Made by a program: the position numbers and the translations under genes
Part shown: piece by piece, positions 43,006 to 51,792 of the stretch
Layout of the letters: each line of letters starts with the position of its first letter
Numbering within the stretch: position 1 is the first letter of the stretch
Source: Puia sp.
GTDB lineage: Bacteria > Bacteroidota > Bacteroidia > Chitinophagales > Chitinophagaceae
Direction of reading: 5' to 3'
DNA: 54,639 nucleotides
Assembly: GCA_031292515.1 (NCBI GenBank)
Contig: JARLGZ010000245.1
Span: 1-54,639, forward strand
The notes under the pieces: generated by a model
Told to the model about the DNA's origin: nothing
What the model saw: the letters and a program-made list of their open reading frames with translations, nothing else
The model's database searches: none

Positions 43006-43752
43006 ATGCCTTTTTTAAACCATAACTTCTACTATCTCTCGATAGGCCTGCAGGCGATTTGTGCAATCCACTGTCTCCGCAGAGGCACCCAGCAAAAATG
43101 GATCTGGGTGATTATTTTCCTGCCGTTTGTCGGAAGCCTGATCTATCTTTTCAACGAGGTCTTTACAGGACGGGATCTGAAAACAGCGGGATCCGGGCTG
43201 GGCAGTCTCCTGAACCCGGGAGGAGGAATCCGCCGGCTGGAGGACAATCTCCGCTTTACGGACACCTTTAACAATCGCGTGGCTTTGGCCGATGCGTACC
43301 TCGCCACGGGTCAGACTGACAAGGCTATAGAGCTGTACGAATCCAGCCTGACGGGGGCCTTTATCGAAAACGAATACGTGTTTCGTCAACTGATTGTCGC
43401 CTATTTTGAAAAGAAGAGGTATGCGGACCTGGTCTCCGTAGCTCGCAAAATATACAAGACACCCCAGTTTGCACGATCCCGAGCGCACCTGCTGTATGCG
43501 ATGGCATTGAGCCGCACCGGGGATCAGGCAGGCGCGGAAAAGGAGTTCAGGGCGCTCAAATCGCGCTTTTCGAATTTTGAATCCCGCTACCAATACGGGA
43601 TCTTCCTCCTTCAGGCCGGCCGGGTGGAAGAAGCCAGGGACCTTTTCAAAGAGATGACTGAAGAAGCCGTACATCTCAGCTATCGCGAAAGAAGGGACAG
43701 CCGTCTTTGGCTCGGTTTGGCAAAAGACGAATTACGAAAAACAGCCGGCTAG
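43006..43752 (+). CDS. membrane-anchored TPR protein
   Basis: A 248-residue protein. Two N-terminal hydrophobic helices (about 5-25 and 32-50; WIWVIIFLPFVGSLIYLFNEV) resemble the short phospholipase-D nuclease N-terminal (PLDc_N) hairpin. A Gly-rich loop is followed by several TPR units (VALADAYLATGQTDKAIELYESSL, AHLLYAMALSRTGDQAGAEKEFRAL, YQYGIFLLQAGRVEEARDLFKEM). The family is seen in Bacteroidota and Proteobacteria as an anchored scaffold of unknown function. Confidence 0.85.
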   Translation: MPFLNHNFYYLSIGLQAICAIHCLRRGTQQKWIWVIIFLPFVGSLIYLFNEVFTGRDLKTAGSGLGSLLNPGGGIRRLEDNLRFTDTFNNRVALADAYLATGQTDKAIELYESSLTGAFIENEYVFRQLIVAYFEKKRYADLVSVARKIYKTPQFARSRAHLLYAMALSRTGDQAGAEKEFRALKSRFSNFESRYQYGIFLLQAGRVEEARDLFKEMTEEAVHLSYRERRDSRLWLGLAKDELRKTAG

Positions 43753-43773
43753 CAAAATTTCACGACCTGTTCA

Positions 43774-43814
43774 TTTGACTACTCACCACTCACCACTCAC
43801 TACTCACTACTTAA
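43774..43814. repeat. second heptamer array (CCACTCA) at a stop codon
   Basis: CTACTCACCACTCACCACTC and further variants run for about 40 bases with a 7-base period. The array covers the 3' end of the GH18 gene, supplying its stop codon (minus-strand TAG inside GTGAGTAGTGAG). It shares unit and orientation with the array at 26597-26659. Confidence 0.85.
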
Positions 43815-44798
43815 CACATCCCGGATATTTTTTAGAAGGGAATTGGGCGCCGGTGCGTCCTGCGTCAGTTCCCAAATCATGACACCGTCCGCCTGCTGCA
43901 TCGCCAGCGCCGTCTTTTTCCGGATCGTGGCAATGCCGTTATAATACATCGTCCCACCGTTTGGAAGACCGACCTGGTCTTCATTGACGGCGGCAGGATA
44001 AGCAGCCGCGATCTGGCTGAAATTCATATCGGACACGCTGTTGCCAGGGCCAAAGCCATACCCGTAGAACGGCAGGCCCAGGGTCATTTTGGATTTTGGC
44101 AGGGACCGGGTCGTCCCCCAATAGACCAGGTCGCTGACAGCCATATCATAGGGCGCATGAGGCCCGGGATCGGCGGGTCTCCAGGGCCCGGTCTTGTCGT
44201 AAGACATGATATTGACAAAATCAAATTTAGCCAGTGCCGCATCGGGAGTATTCGCGCCGTAGGGAGTGGCCACGGCGGCGGTAAGCAGCTTTCCCCGGGG
44301 CCCGGTGATCGAAGCCAGTTCGGTGACAAACTGCGTGTAATGCTGATCGATAGCACTCCCTTCGAGATCCACATCGATGCCATCCAGCCGGTATTGATCC
44401 ACGAGCGTCGCTATGGACCGGACGAGTGCGGGGCGCTTGTCATCACTCAGCAATCCCGCAAAATAACGGGGTATTTCCCCGCCGCCTATCGACATCAGCA
44501 CCTTTACCCCCGCGGCATGCGCGCTTGCCACGATCTGCCGGACAGCCGGCCGGTCGGCAAAAGCGCCCGTCGAATCCGGGTTGACAAAGGCGAGGTTCAG
44601 GTGGCTAAGGCTCCGGAAGTCGATATTCGACAGAGCGGCCGGAAGATCGGGCCGGTTCACTTCCAGATACCCTACCACTTTGTAGGGACCCGGTGCCGGT
44701 GCCGGGTTCGCTCCGGACTGCTCCAGGACCGTGCTGTTTTTAAACCCAGGCAAGACCAGGACCGGCAATACCAGGGATAATAGTATTCTAAAACGCAT
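43800..44798 (-). CDS. GH18-family secreted glycosidase/chitinase-like
   Basis: A 332-residue protein with a signal peptide (LLSLVLPVLVLPGFKNS). The GH18 catalytic motif RLDGIDVDLEGS (about 142-153) with the proton-donor Glu is intact; VGYLEVNRPDL, HLNLAFVNPDS, VLMSIGGGEI and FVNIMSYDKTGPW are other barrel strands. The domain ends with VMIWELTQDAP. It should cleave chitin-like or GlcNAc-beta-1,4 bonds, or be an endo-GlcNAcase. The last residues (DVLSSE) fall in the heptamer repeat. Confidence 0.9.
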   Translation of the reverse strand: MRFRILLSLVLPVLVLPGFKNSTVLEQSGANPAPAPGPYKVVGYLEVNRPDLPAALSNIDFRSLSHLNLAFVNPDSTGAFADRPAVRQIVASAHAAGVKVLMSIGGGEIPRYFAGLLSDDKRPALVRSIATLVDQYRLDGIDVDLEGSAIDQHYTQFVTELASITGPRGKLLTAAVATPYGANTPDAALAKFDFVNIMSYDKTGPWRPADPGPHAPYDMAVSDLVYWGTTRSLPKSKMTLGLPFYGYGFGPGNSVSDMNFSQIAAAYPAAVNEDQVGLPNGGTMYYNGIATIRKKTALAMQQADGVMIWELTQDAPAPNSLLKNIRDVLSSE

Positions 44799-45030
44799 GT
44801 TCCCGATGTTTTCATGAATATAGCAAAAAAAGGGATATCGCCGCCTGGAGGCAAGGATGCCCCTATCCCCTCCTTAACTCACGACGATGCGGTGGGGGGA
44901 TTCTTCCTTGCCCGGAATAACGGGAAGGGCAAATATTTCAAATATCACCGTTTACCGTCCCGTATTAACCGATTTTAGGAATTCTTTCACCCGCAATCCA
45001 TGTAACTTGGCCTCAAATTCACTAAAAGAT

Positions 45031-46056
45031 ATGTCCAGGCAATTCCTTCTACCCTTATTGGCTTCCGTCGTCGTGCTGCAAAGCAGTTGTTCGCACAAAC
45101 TGGCGCCGGAAGGCAACTACCAGTCCAGCCCGGTCGTGGCCGATGGCAGGCTCAATGACTGGAAGCTCCCGCTACGCTTTACCAATGCCGATTATACGGT
45201 CAATTATGCGGTTACCAACGACGATAAAAACCTTTATATCTGTGTGGTCTCAAAAGACCCCGTCACGGTACAAAGGATCCTAAAAGCAGGTATGAACATC
45301 TACCTGGACCCAAAAGGAGCCAAAAACAAGGAGATCAGCATCGCCTTTCCCATCCGTAAAGCCGCCGACCCGGTCAGATACCGCAGCCGGTATGGCGACC
45401 CCGGAAACGGCAACGGTTACGGCAACGGTTACGGCAACGGGGGCAATCCCAATAGCACCGACAGCGTAGGAGCCGGCGCCTATGGCCAGGGTTCCTCTTC
45501 CGGAGGCAGCGCATCCCAGGGACAACAGGGAGCCCCCATGGACGGAGCCAGCTCGATCGCCAATTCTTCGGCCATTACCCGGAGGGCTAACCTGGAGAAG
45601 CTGCTCGGAGAGTCCGATACCTATAATACCACCGGTTTTATCAATATGCAAAATGGCCAGTATGGGCTGACCGATACAAAAAGCCCGATCCTGATCTCGA
45701 TGGGCCTGACCAATGAGAACGGTATCGCCTACGAGGCGATCATCCCCCTCCGGAACCTGTCCTACGACAGAATGGTCTCGAAAAATGAAACCAGGAATTT
45801 CAGCGTGGGGATCGTACTGAATGCTTCCGCCGGGGGTGCCGGAGGCAGACCCGGAGGCGGACAGGGTGGCGGCGGTGGTTTCAGACCTTCGGTGGGTCTG
45901 GGCATGGGCGGCGGAATGGGAATGGGAATGGGAATGGGCATGATGCGTATGGGCGGAGGCGGAGGCCGGAGGAACGGAGCCAACAACGCGGCAGGCAAAG
46001 AGGACGACAACTGGTATACCTTCAGCCTGGCAAAGCCCCAGCCGGCAACCAAATAA
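45031..46056 (+). CDS. lipoprotein with CBM9-like domain and Gly/Met-rich tail
   Basis: A 341-residue protein from the ATG at 45031 (MSRQFLLPLLASVVVLQSSC). The signal ends in a lipobox-like LQSSC (Cys 20). About 30-105 is a CBM9/DOMON-like beta-sandwich (VADGRLNDWKLPLRF, NYAVTNDDKNLYICVVS, AGMNIYLDP). Two low-complexity parts follow: GNGYGNGYGNGG (DNA unit GGCAACGGTTAC, 45409-45440) and a tail with GMGGGMGMGMGMGMMRMGGGG (GGAATG hexamers, 45913-45936). An imperfect -7 box TAACTTGG is at 45003-45010. The role is unknown; surface carbohydrate or haem binding is possible. A frame open from 44887 is not used. Confidence 0.82.
   Translation: MSRQFLLPLLASVVVLQSSCSHKLAPEGNYQSSPVVADGRLNDWKLPLRFTNADYTVNYAVTNDDKNLYICVVSKDPVTVQRILKAGMNIYLDPKGAKNKEISIAFPIRKAADPVRYRSRYGDPGNGNGYGNGYGNGGNPNSTDSVGAGAYGQGSSSGGSASQGQQGAPMDGASSIANSSAITRRANLEKLLGESDTYNTTGFINMQNGQYGLTDTKSPILISMGLTNENGIAYEAIIPLRNLSYDRMVSKNETRNFSVGIVLNASAGGAGGRPGGGQGGGGGFRPSVGLGMGGGMGMGMGMGMMRMGGGGGRRNGANNAAGKEDDNWYTFSLAKPQPATK
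45409..45440 (+). repeat. 12-bp in-frame tandem repeat GGCAACGGTTAC
   Basis: GGCAACGGTTAC is present at 45409-45420 and 45421-45432, followed by a partial copy. It encodes Gly-Asn-Gly-Tyr and is likely variable by slippage. Confidence 0.85.
45913..45936 (+). repeat. GGAATG hexamer, four copies
   Basis: Four exact GGAATG units encode a Gly-Met run inside the CBM9-like lipoprotein. Changes in copy number would keep the frame. Confidence 0.9.
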
Positions 46057-46070
46057 AAAGACTTTCCATG

Positions 46071-48323
46071 TTACCTGGCTGTGATGAGTACCATGGAACA
46101 CTGTCTCACCAGGGGTATACTCATCGTTATTTTATTTCCCACCCTGGTGTATGTCACGGTCACCGGGTCGTCTATCCCGGGATGGTAGGCCATGACGGCC
46201 AAATGCTTACCGCCGAGTGAAGGATCGGTTAGCGATACGTCTACCTGATCGACCCCATTTTGGGCATAGACTACGGGTATCACATATCCGCGGGGCGTTT
46301 TAAAGACATTGGCCTTGGCCTCATCGTTGCGCACAGAAATAACACCGGGCTTCAGCACCCATTGGCGGTCTTTCATCAGGTTCATCAACTGTCCGTAATC
46401 CAGATACCATTGATCCGTCAGCGGGTTGGGCCGTATGGAATGGTCGTTGCCCGGAAATGGGCACATGGGAAACATTCCCATATAGAGGTAGCGTTGAAAG
46501 AAGGCGTCCTCCCCCTCGGATTTGACGGTTGCAGCGTCGTCGGTCCAGCCCAGAGCCGGCTTCTGTGTGCATAACAGGGCGGAAGTATTCAGGGCGATGC
46601 CCGAATAAGTAAATTCATCGAAGATGCCGTCGACTTCTTTCAGAAGATCGATCCGTTTGTCATGATTATTGACCAGGATGCTCTTACCCGCTCGATGCAT
46701 CAGGGGGCCCATGTCATTCAGCAGTCTTTTAAAGGAACTGATGAGAGAGCGGACGGGCTTGCCGTCGAACCAGGTTATCCCATCATCAGCCTGGAAGTTG
46801 AACATCCTCAACCAATCCATCCGGTCGATACAGATGCCAAAAGCATCCGGAATTTCTTCGATGTGCCGTTTTGCCTGGTTGAGCAGGTAGGCCCGGTATA
46901 CCGGATCGCCGCAGTCCATAATAACACCGTCGCCCCAGGTATAGAAGGGCCCCCCGGGCCGGGTCTTCGGATAAATGATGCCTTTTAAATTCAGGGCGCC
47001 GGGGACTTTCAGGATGGCGCTGCTCAATTGCCCATACAGGAATTCATTGTCGTCTTTCCAACTACTATCAGCAGGCGTGTACCGGACGGTATAGGGATAT
47101 TTTATGTTGGCGCCGAACTCGGTGACATTAAAATAATTAAACACGAAAAATCCTTTTTGCTTCATGGAGGCTGCATATGCATTCATTCCCCGAATGGAGG
47201 TGAGCCCATTGCCATACCGGGTCCACTTTTCATCGCCTCCTACAGGAGGCAGAAACATCCCCATATATGGGAAATCAAAGCTCGCCTGCCAGTTAACCGT
47301 AAAAGCCATCTTCTTCATTTTGGTTGCGTCGAAATCCGAGCTATGATCCGAATATGCCCCGGTTCCCCCATATCTGCCTGCCATTACACCCTTCGGGAAA
47401 AAATATCCGGGATAGCGTCGGCTCATCCATGCCAAACCGGATCTCCAGTCGGCGCCATGTCCCACGAGGTCCATATGCAGTCGAAGGGTATCTCCTTTTG
47501 CTATACGATTGAATAGTCTGCTGAAACTGACCTCACCGGCAGCAGTAGTCTCCATGGTTAGATCGATGATATTGTCTTCCGGGGAGAGGACCAGCGTCAT
47601 GCCTGCATTTTCAGAAGGCTCGAGAATAGAATACATCGGGATGCAAAACAGGTTGTCGCCCATCGGACAGAACCCGACCCTGGGCTGCCCATATTCCAGG
47701 TACGGCGCCCCATAGTAGAATCGGCTATCGCAAAAAGGAGTCGCTATTAACGGGTCTATCCATCTATTGGAGCCGCCGGCCCTGTTCGCCAGCGCTTTTT
47801 GCCAGCTTGTATCCCGTTCATTCGGACGATAGGGCGGCTCACCCCAGGAGGTCCAAAAGGCAGATTGCTTTTTAACCGGGTAGGCCAGCCTGGTATGAAT
47901 GACGGTTCCCCAGGGCTTGCCTGTCCCGATGATGTCCAACTCCCATCGGATGCTGCTCTTTGTCGGGATCAGGCGCTCAACCAGCCAGCAGGCTGTGCCG
48001 AGGCTGTCATTTCGCATCTCTTTGCTCAACTCGATAGCGCCATTCTCACATAGCCGCAAAGTTGGCTTGCCTGTCACGACACATCCGTCCATCGCGGTAA
48101 AAAGATCAACCGGTTTTTGCTCCCCCCCGCCCGTCCTGATTCCAACAATATGACCTTCGGCGGATACTCTCACCGAAAGCCCCCGGGTATTGAGAGAATA
48201 TCCGTCCACCTGTCGAACCCGCGTGGTCCTGGCAGCATCCTGCTCAACCTGGCTATAAGAAAAAAGAAACATGGGGCCGGCTAATATCGCCACGGCCAAA
48301 GATCTGATGATTGCTGTCGTCAT
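46071..48323 (-). CDS. secreted glycoside-hydrolase-like protein, family not recognised
   Basis: A 750-residue protein from the ATG at 48323 (MTTAIIRSLAVAILAGPMF), with a signal peptide ending near SYSQ; a frame from TTG at 48338 is less likely. A beta-rich first part (about 25-280) looks like a supersandwich (SLNTRGLSVRVSAEGHIVGIRTGG). A barrel-like middle follows, with WQASFDFPYMGMF, GICIDRMDWLRMF (candidate catalytic Asp), SILVNNHDKRIDLLKEVDGIFDE and TDQWYLDYG. A C-terminal beta domain ends VRQCSMVLITAR. The order matches retaining glycosidases of clan D/H type, but I cannot place the family. It lies downstream of a sulfatase on the same strand. Confidence 0.72.
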   Translation of the reverse strand: MTTAIIRSLAVAILAGPMFLFSYSQVEQDAARTTRVRQVDGYSLNTRGLSVRVSAEGHIVGIRTGGGEQKPVDLFTAMDGCVVTGKPTLRLCENGAIELSKEMRNDSLGTACWLVERLIPTKSSIRWELDIIGTGKPWGTVIHTRLAYPVKKQSAFWTSWGEPPYRPNERDTSWQKALANRAGGSNRWIDPLIATPFCDSRFYYGAPYLEYGQPRVGFCPMGDNLFCIPMYSILEPSENAGMTLVLSPEDNIIDLTMETTAAGEVSFSRLFNRIAKGDTLRLHMDLVGHGADWRSGLAWMSRRYPGYFFPKGVMAGRYGGTGAYSDHSSDFDATKMKKMAFTVNWQASFDFPYMGMFLPPVGGDEKWTRYGNGLTSIRGMNAYAASMKQKGFFVFNYFNVTEFGANIKYPYTVRYTPADSSWKDDNEFLYGQLSSAILKVPGALNLKGIIYPKTRPGGPFYTWGDGVIMDCGDPVYRAYLLNQAKRHIEEIPDAFGICIDRMDWLRMFNFQADDGITWFDGKPVRSLISSFKRLLNDMGPLMHRAGKSILVNNHDKRIDLLKEVDGIFDEFTYSGIALNTSALLCTQKPALGWTDDAATVKSEGEDAFFQRYLYMGMFPMCPFPGNDHSIRPNPLTDQWYLDYGQLMNLMKDRQWVLKPGVISVRNDEAKANVFKTPRGYVIPVVYAQNGVDQVDVSLTDPSLGGKHLAVMAYHPGIDDPVTVTYTRVGNKITMSIPLVRQCSMVLITAR

Positions 48324-48425
48324 TGTTACATTCTTCAAGGCCCGAAAATATCATCATTATTCCCTTCAAAGCAATAGTAGATTTTCCAAAATCGATCTTT
48401 TATTATCCATCGACGGCATTGCCGT

Positions 48426-50018
48426 TTACTTCGAAGCGCCGCTGTCCCTGATCTCCGCAAGCCTGGCCTGCATCTTCCGGACGGTCGCGGGATATCGGGT
48501 GGACAGATCCTGTTTTTCACCGATATCTTTTCGCATATCGTACAGCTGAGCGTGCCCGCTATACCCCGATTCGATATCGACGCCCGCGAACACGGCGGGC
48601 CCTTCTCCCGGTTCTATATATTTCCAATCGGGGGTGATCAGTGAAAGCGATCCGCCCTGTTCCACCAATTCCTTTCTTCCGGTTGAAGAATGCCCGAGCA
48701 GGGCAGGTAACACATCATAGCTATCAGGGGCCTCCCCGCTTGCCAACGGCTGACCCGTAAAATCCGCCAGGGAAGCAAAGAAATCCACCTGGCTGAGCAG
48801 GGCTCCGGACAAACGAGGCCGGATCTGGCCTTTCCACTGTACCAGCAGGGGCACCCGCGTGCCTCCGTCAAAAGCGCTATACTTCCCGCCGCGGAGCGGC
48901 CCGGCGGGGCGGTGGCCGTTTAGCTTGAGAACCGCGCTGTCCTGGTAGCCGTCATCCAGCACGGGACCGTTGTCGCTGCTGAAAATGACAATCGTATTGC
49001 CGGCAAGTCCCAGGCTGTCCAATTCGTCCAGGACCTTTCCAACAGTCCAGTCCAGTTGGAGAATGGCGTCACCCCTCGGACCCATCCCGCTCTTGCCTAC
49101 GAACCGCGGATGCGGATCGCGGGGAACATGAATGTCGGTGGTTGCGAGATATAGAAAGAAAGGCCCTCCCTCGCGACTGCCTGCGATAAAAGCCCTTGCT
49201 TTTTCCGTGAGCGTGTCGGCTATGTTCTGATCGGTCCATAGCGCTTTTTTGCCCCCGGTCATATAACCGATCCGGCTGATACCATTGACGATCGTCTGGT
49301 CATGCCCCCGCCCCGGGGAAGGATGCAGCCTCAGCAGTTCCGGATGGTCCCTGCCGGTCGGCCAGTCTCCTACCGGTTTTTTATAGCTCACGCTTATGGG
49401 ATCTGATGGGTCACCGTCGACCACCCGATGATCTTCCACGAAGACGCAAGGCACCCGGTCGAGGGTCGCCGGGATGATATAGCTGTAGTCAAAACCCATC
49501 TCCAGGGGACCGGGAGCTATCTCCCCATTCCAATCAGGGCCGCCGGAGCCTCCCAGCCCAAGATGCCACTTGCCGATCACCCCGGTCCGATACCCTGCTC
49601 TTTTCAACAGACCCGGGAGGCTCAACCTGGCTGTGTCGACGATCAGAGAAGCATCTCCGGGCGCGATACCGGTCCCTTTCTTTCTCCAGGCATACAGACC
49701 GGTCATCAGCGAAAACCGGGAAGGAGTACAGGTCGCCGCCGTGGCATGCGCATTGGTGAAACGGATACTTCCCTCCGCCAGGCGGTCGATCCGTGGCGTA
49801 CGGATACGGGTGGCCCCATAGCAACTGAGATCACCGTATCCCACATCATCGGCATAGATGAAAACGATATTGGGGAATGCGCGGGCAGTCGACCCCGGGG
49901 CTGTCGACGAGACGGGGCCGGTAGCCGTCACTTGTGCACATAACGAAAAGGAAGGGCCCCGGAAGATCCCCGAAACCACGGTCAGTAAACAATAAGCAAA
50001 CAAATTCTTTTTCCGCAT
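48426..50018 (-). CDS. sulfatase (type I, S1 family), exported
   Basis: A 530-residue protein from the ATG at 50018 (MRKKNLFAYCLLTVVSG) with a signal peptide ending near LCAQ. The metal site IVFIYADDVGYGDLSCYG and the formylglycine motif CTPSR (about 97-101, in AATCTPSRFSLMTGLY) are intact; FSSDNGP holds the second Asp/Asn pair. It should remove sulfate from a glycan, after conversion of Cys to formylglycine by a maturase encoded elsewhere. It precedes the GH-like gene by about 100 bases. A longer frame to 50057 is not needed. Confidence 0.93.
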   Translation of the reverse strand: MRKKNLFAYCLLTVVSGIFRGPSFSLCAQVTATGPVSSTAPGSTARAFPNIVFIYADDVGYGDLSCYGATRIRTPRIDRLAEGSIRFTNAHATAATCTPSRFSLMTGLYAWRKKGTGIAPGDASLIVDTARLSLPGLLKRAGYRTGVIGKWHLGLGGSGGPDWNGEIAPGPLEMGFDYSYIIPATLDRVPCVFVEDHRVVDGDPSDPISVSYKKPVGDWPTGRDHPELLRLHPSPGRGHDQTIVNGISRIGYMTGGKKALWTDQNIADTLTEKARAFIAGSREGGPFFLYLATTDIHVPRDPHPRFVGKSGMGPRGDAILQLDWTVGKVLDELDSLGLAGNTIVIFSSDNGPVLDDGYQDSAVLKLNGHRPAGPLRGGKYSAFDGGTRVPLLVQWKGQIRPRLSGALLSQVDFFASLADFTGQPLASGEAPDSYDVLPALLGHSSTGRKELVEQGGSLSLITPDWKYIEPGEGPAVFAGVDIESGYSGHAQLYDMRKDIGEKQDLSTRYPATVRKMQARLAEIRDSGASK

Positions 50019-50104
50019 GGCGATGATTGAGGGCCGCAATAGGCGGTTGAACTGCAATATTATAAAACTGTAATACTATTGAACTATAATATTAACAAAA
50101 AAAG

Positions 50105-50142
50105 AAGCGCCCCGTTACGGACAATCCGCAATCGGGGCGCTT
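50105..50142 (-). terminator. rho-independent terminator of the OmpA gene
   Basis: AAGCGCCCCG and CGGGGCGCTT form a perfect 10-bp stem around an 18-base loop which itself can pair weakly (GCGGA/TCCGT). On the minus strand the stem is followed by CTTTTTTTG. It lies 52 bases after the OmpA stop codon. Confidence 0.85.
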
Positions 50143-50193
50143 ATCTTATAGATCCCGGTCACCGTCGGCGGCACCCGCCGCGCGGCAAGCCGG

Positions 50194-51660
50194 TTATTTG
50201 TCTTTTACATGCACGATGATCTCTGCACGCCGGTTGAGCCAGGCCGTGTTGGGGTTATCGTTGTCGGCTACGGGATTGTCTTTCCCGAAATACTGGGAAC
50301 TCATCTTATCCGAAGGGATTCCCTTGCTGTTCAGGTAGTCGAAAACGGACTGCGCCCTCTTCCTGGACAGGAAATTGTTGTATTCCGCCGTACCCACATT
50401 ATCGGTATACCCCTTGACCTCGGCAACCAGGGCCGGGTTCTTGCGTAGCTGGCCGATAATCCTATCGATGGTGGAGAATGCCCGCGTAGTCATCGCATAT
50501 TCGTTGAATTCGAAATAGACTACGAACTTGATGACGGGACGGCCATCGACCGTATCTCTCTTGAAATCCCCTGATTCGAAATCCTGCATGTCGAACTTGG
50601 AGAGTTTCTCTTCATCCCCGGCCATATCATCCCCATTCTGCCCCCCTCTTCTCCGCCTGTTGCCGCCGGCCTGGTCATCGTCATCGTCCGCCTTCTTGTA
50701 GCCCCTGGCTTTGGCCACCGAATCCAGGTTGATCGTAATATAGATATTGTTCGTTACGCCATTCTTCGAAGCGGTCGAATCATTCTTCGTGTCCTTTTTC
50801 TTCGCGTCATCCTTATTGGCCTGATCTCCATTCGCATCATCCTGGCTGGATTTCTTCTTCTTTTTGTTATTGATCGGCAGGTATACGCCCAGGTTGTAGA
50901 TCATCGTAGGCGCTATGCTCTTGCTGAGTGCATAGCCATAAGCCACGCTCCCCATCATCATGACCTTTCTCGATCTGGCATTATACTTCACACCCAGCCC
51001 GATAGGCGCGCTGGTATAGGATTTGTCATTTGTCAGGTCGTTGATCCCGATCGTAATGAATGGCTGCAGCCGGTATTGCGCACTCAGCAAATGATAATAG
51101 ATCGCAGCATTCAGGAGGTTAAAGGTCTTGGTCTTGGTCTGGCTGATCAGCACATCGGAACTCGTGACGTGACCATAGCTAAAACCCAGATCCGCGCTGA
51201 AAGCCAGCCGGCCGGTGATATTTTTATAGACAGACGCGGCAAACGACATATTGCCTTTCCCCTGGAACGGAAGGGTATTGGCGTCGCTCAGATATCCCTT
51301 CCTGTTTTTTTCGAGCAGGGCAAAGTCTTGCAGCTGAAACTTCAGGACGGGTGAAATATACCAGCGGCGATCCCAATCCCTGTTGTCTGCACCCGCGGCC
51401 CGGGAATCTTCGGAGGCTGTTTTCGCCGGCTCTTTCTCCTTGGGAGCATCCTGCACAGGCTTTATCGTATCCTGTTTGACCGTATCTACAGGCTTGACCG
51501 TGCTGTCCTGCAACCTTACGATGGTAGCCCCTGACACATGTCCGGTCGTGTCCGCCTGGATTTTGGAAGAATCCTGCGCTACCCGGACGCTGTCCTGCGC
51601 CTCCAGGTTTCCCATGGCGACCAAGATACTGCCGGCCAAACAAATCATTACCTTTTTCAT
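50194..51660 (-). CDS. OmpA-family outer-membrane protein
   Basis: A 488-residue protein with a signal peptide (MKKVMICLAGSILVAMGNLEAQ). Residues about 30-90 are a Thr/Asp/Val-rich linker, and about 95-265 form a predicted beta-barrel (WYISPVLKFQLQDFALLEKN, LAFSADLGFSYGH). Next comes a charged low-complexity region (KKKKKSSQDD, KKADDDDDQAGGNRRRRGGQ). The C-terminal OmpA peptidoglycan-binding domain (about 378-488) has VVYFEFNEYAMTTRAFSTID, VKGYTDNVGTAEYNNFLSRKRAQSV and WLNRRAEIIV. It follows porP/sprF, a usual neighbour in T9SS type B loci. Confidence 0.92.
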   Translation of the reverse strand: MKKVMICLAGSILVAMGNLEAQDSVRVAQDSSKIQADTTGHVSGATIVRLQDSTVKPVDTVKQDTIKPVQDAPKEKEPAKTASEDSRAAGADNRDWDRRWYISPVLKFQLQDFALLEKNRKGYLSDANTLPFQGKGNMSFAASVYKNITGRLAFSADLGFSYGHVTSSDVLISQTKTKTFNLLNAAIYYHLLSAQYRLQPFITIGINDLTNDKSYTSAPIGLGVKYNARSRKVMMMGSVAYGYALSKSIAPTMIYNLGVYLPINNKKKKKSSQDDANGDQANKDDAKKKDTKNDSTASKNGVTNNIYITINLDSVAKARGYKKADDDDDQAGGNRRRRGGQNGDDMAGDEEKLSKFDMQDFESGDFKRDTVDGRPVIKFVVYFEFNEYAMTTRAFSTIDRIIGQLRKNPALVAEVKGYTDNVGTAEYNNFLSRKRAQSVFDYLNSKGIPSDKMSSQYFGKDNPVADNDNPNTAWLNRRAEIIVHVKDK

Positions 51661-51713
51661 GGATTCTAAACTTTAATGGGTTAGTCTTTTATGGATTTTA
51701 ATCTTTTTATAGA

Positions 51714-51742
51714 ATCGGCCTTTTTAGATCGGCCTTTTTTAG
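51714..51742. repeat. tandem ATCGGCCTTTTTTAG pair
   Basis: ATCGGCCTTTTTAG and ATCGGCCTTTTTTAG lie side by side in the spacer between porP/sprF and the OmpA gene, with more decayed copies on either side (ATGGATTTTAATCTTTTTATAG, GAATTGTTTTTAG). Confidence 0.7.
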
Positions 51743-51792
51743 AATTGTTTTTAGATGTAAACTTTTTGTTTTTCGTGTACCTGTCGATTCTT

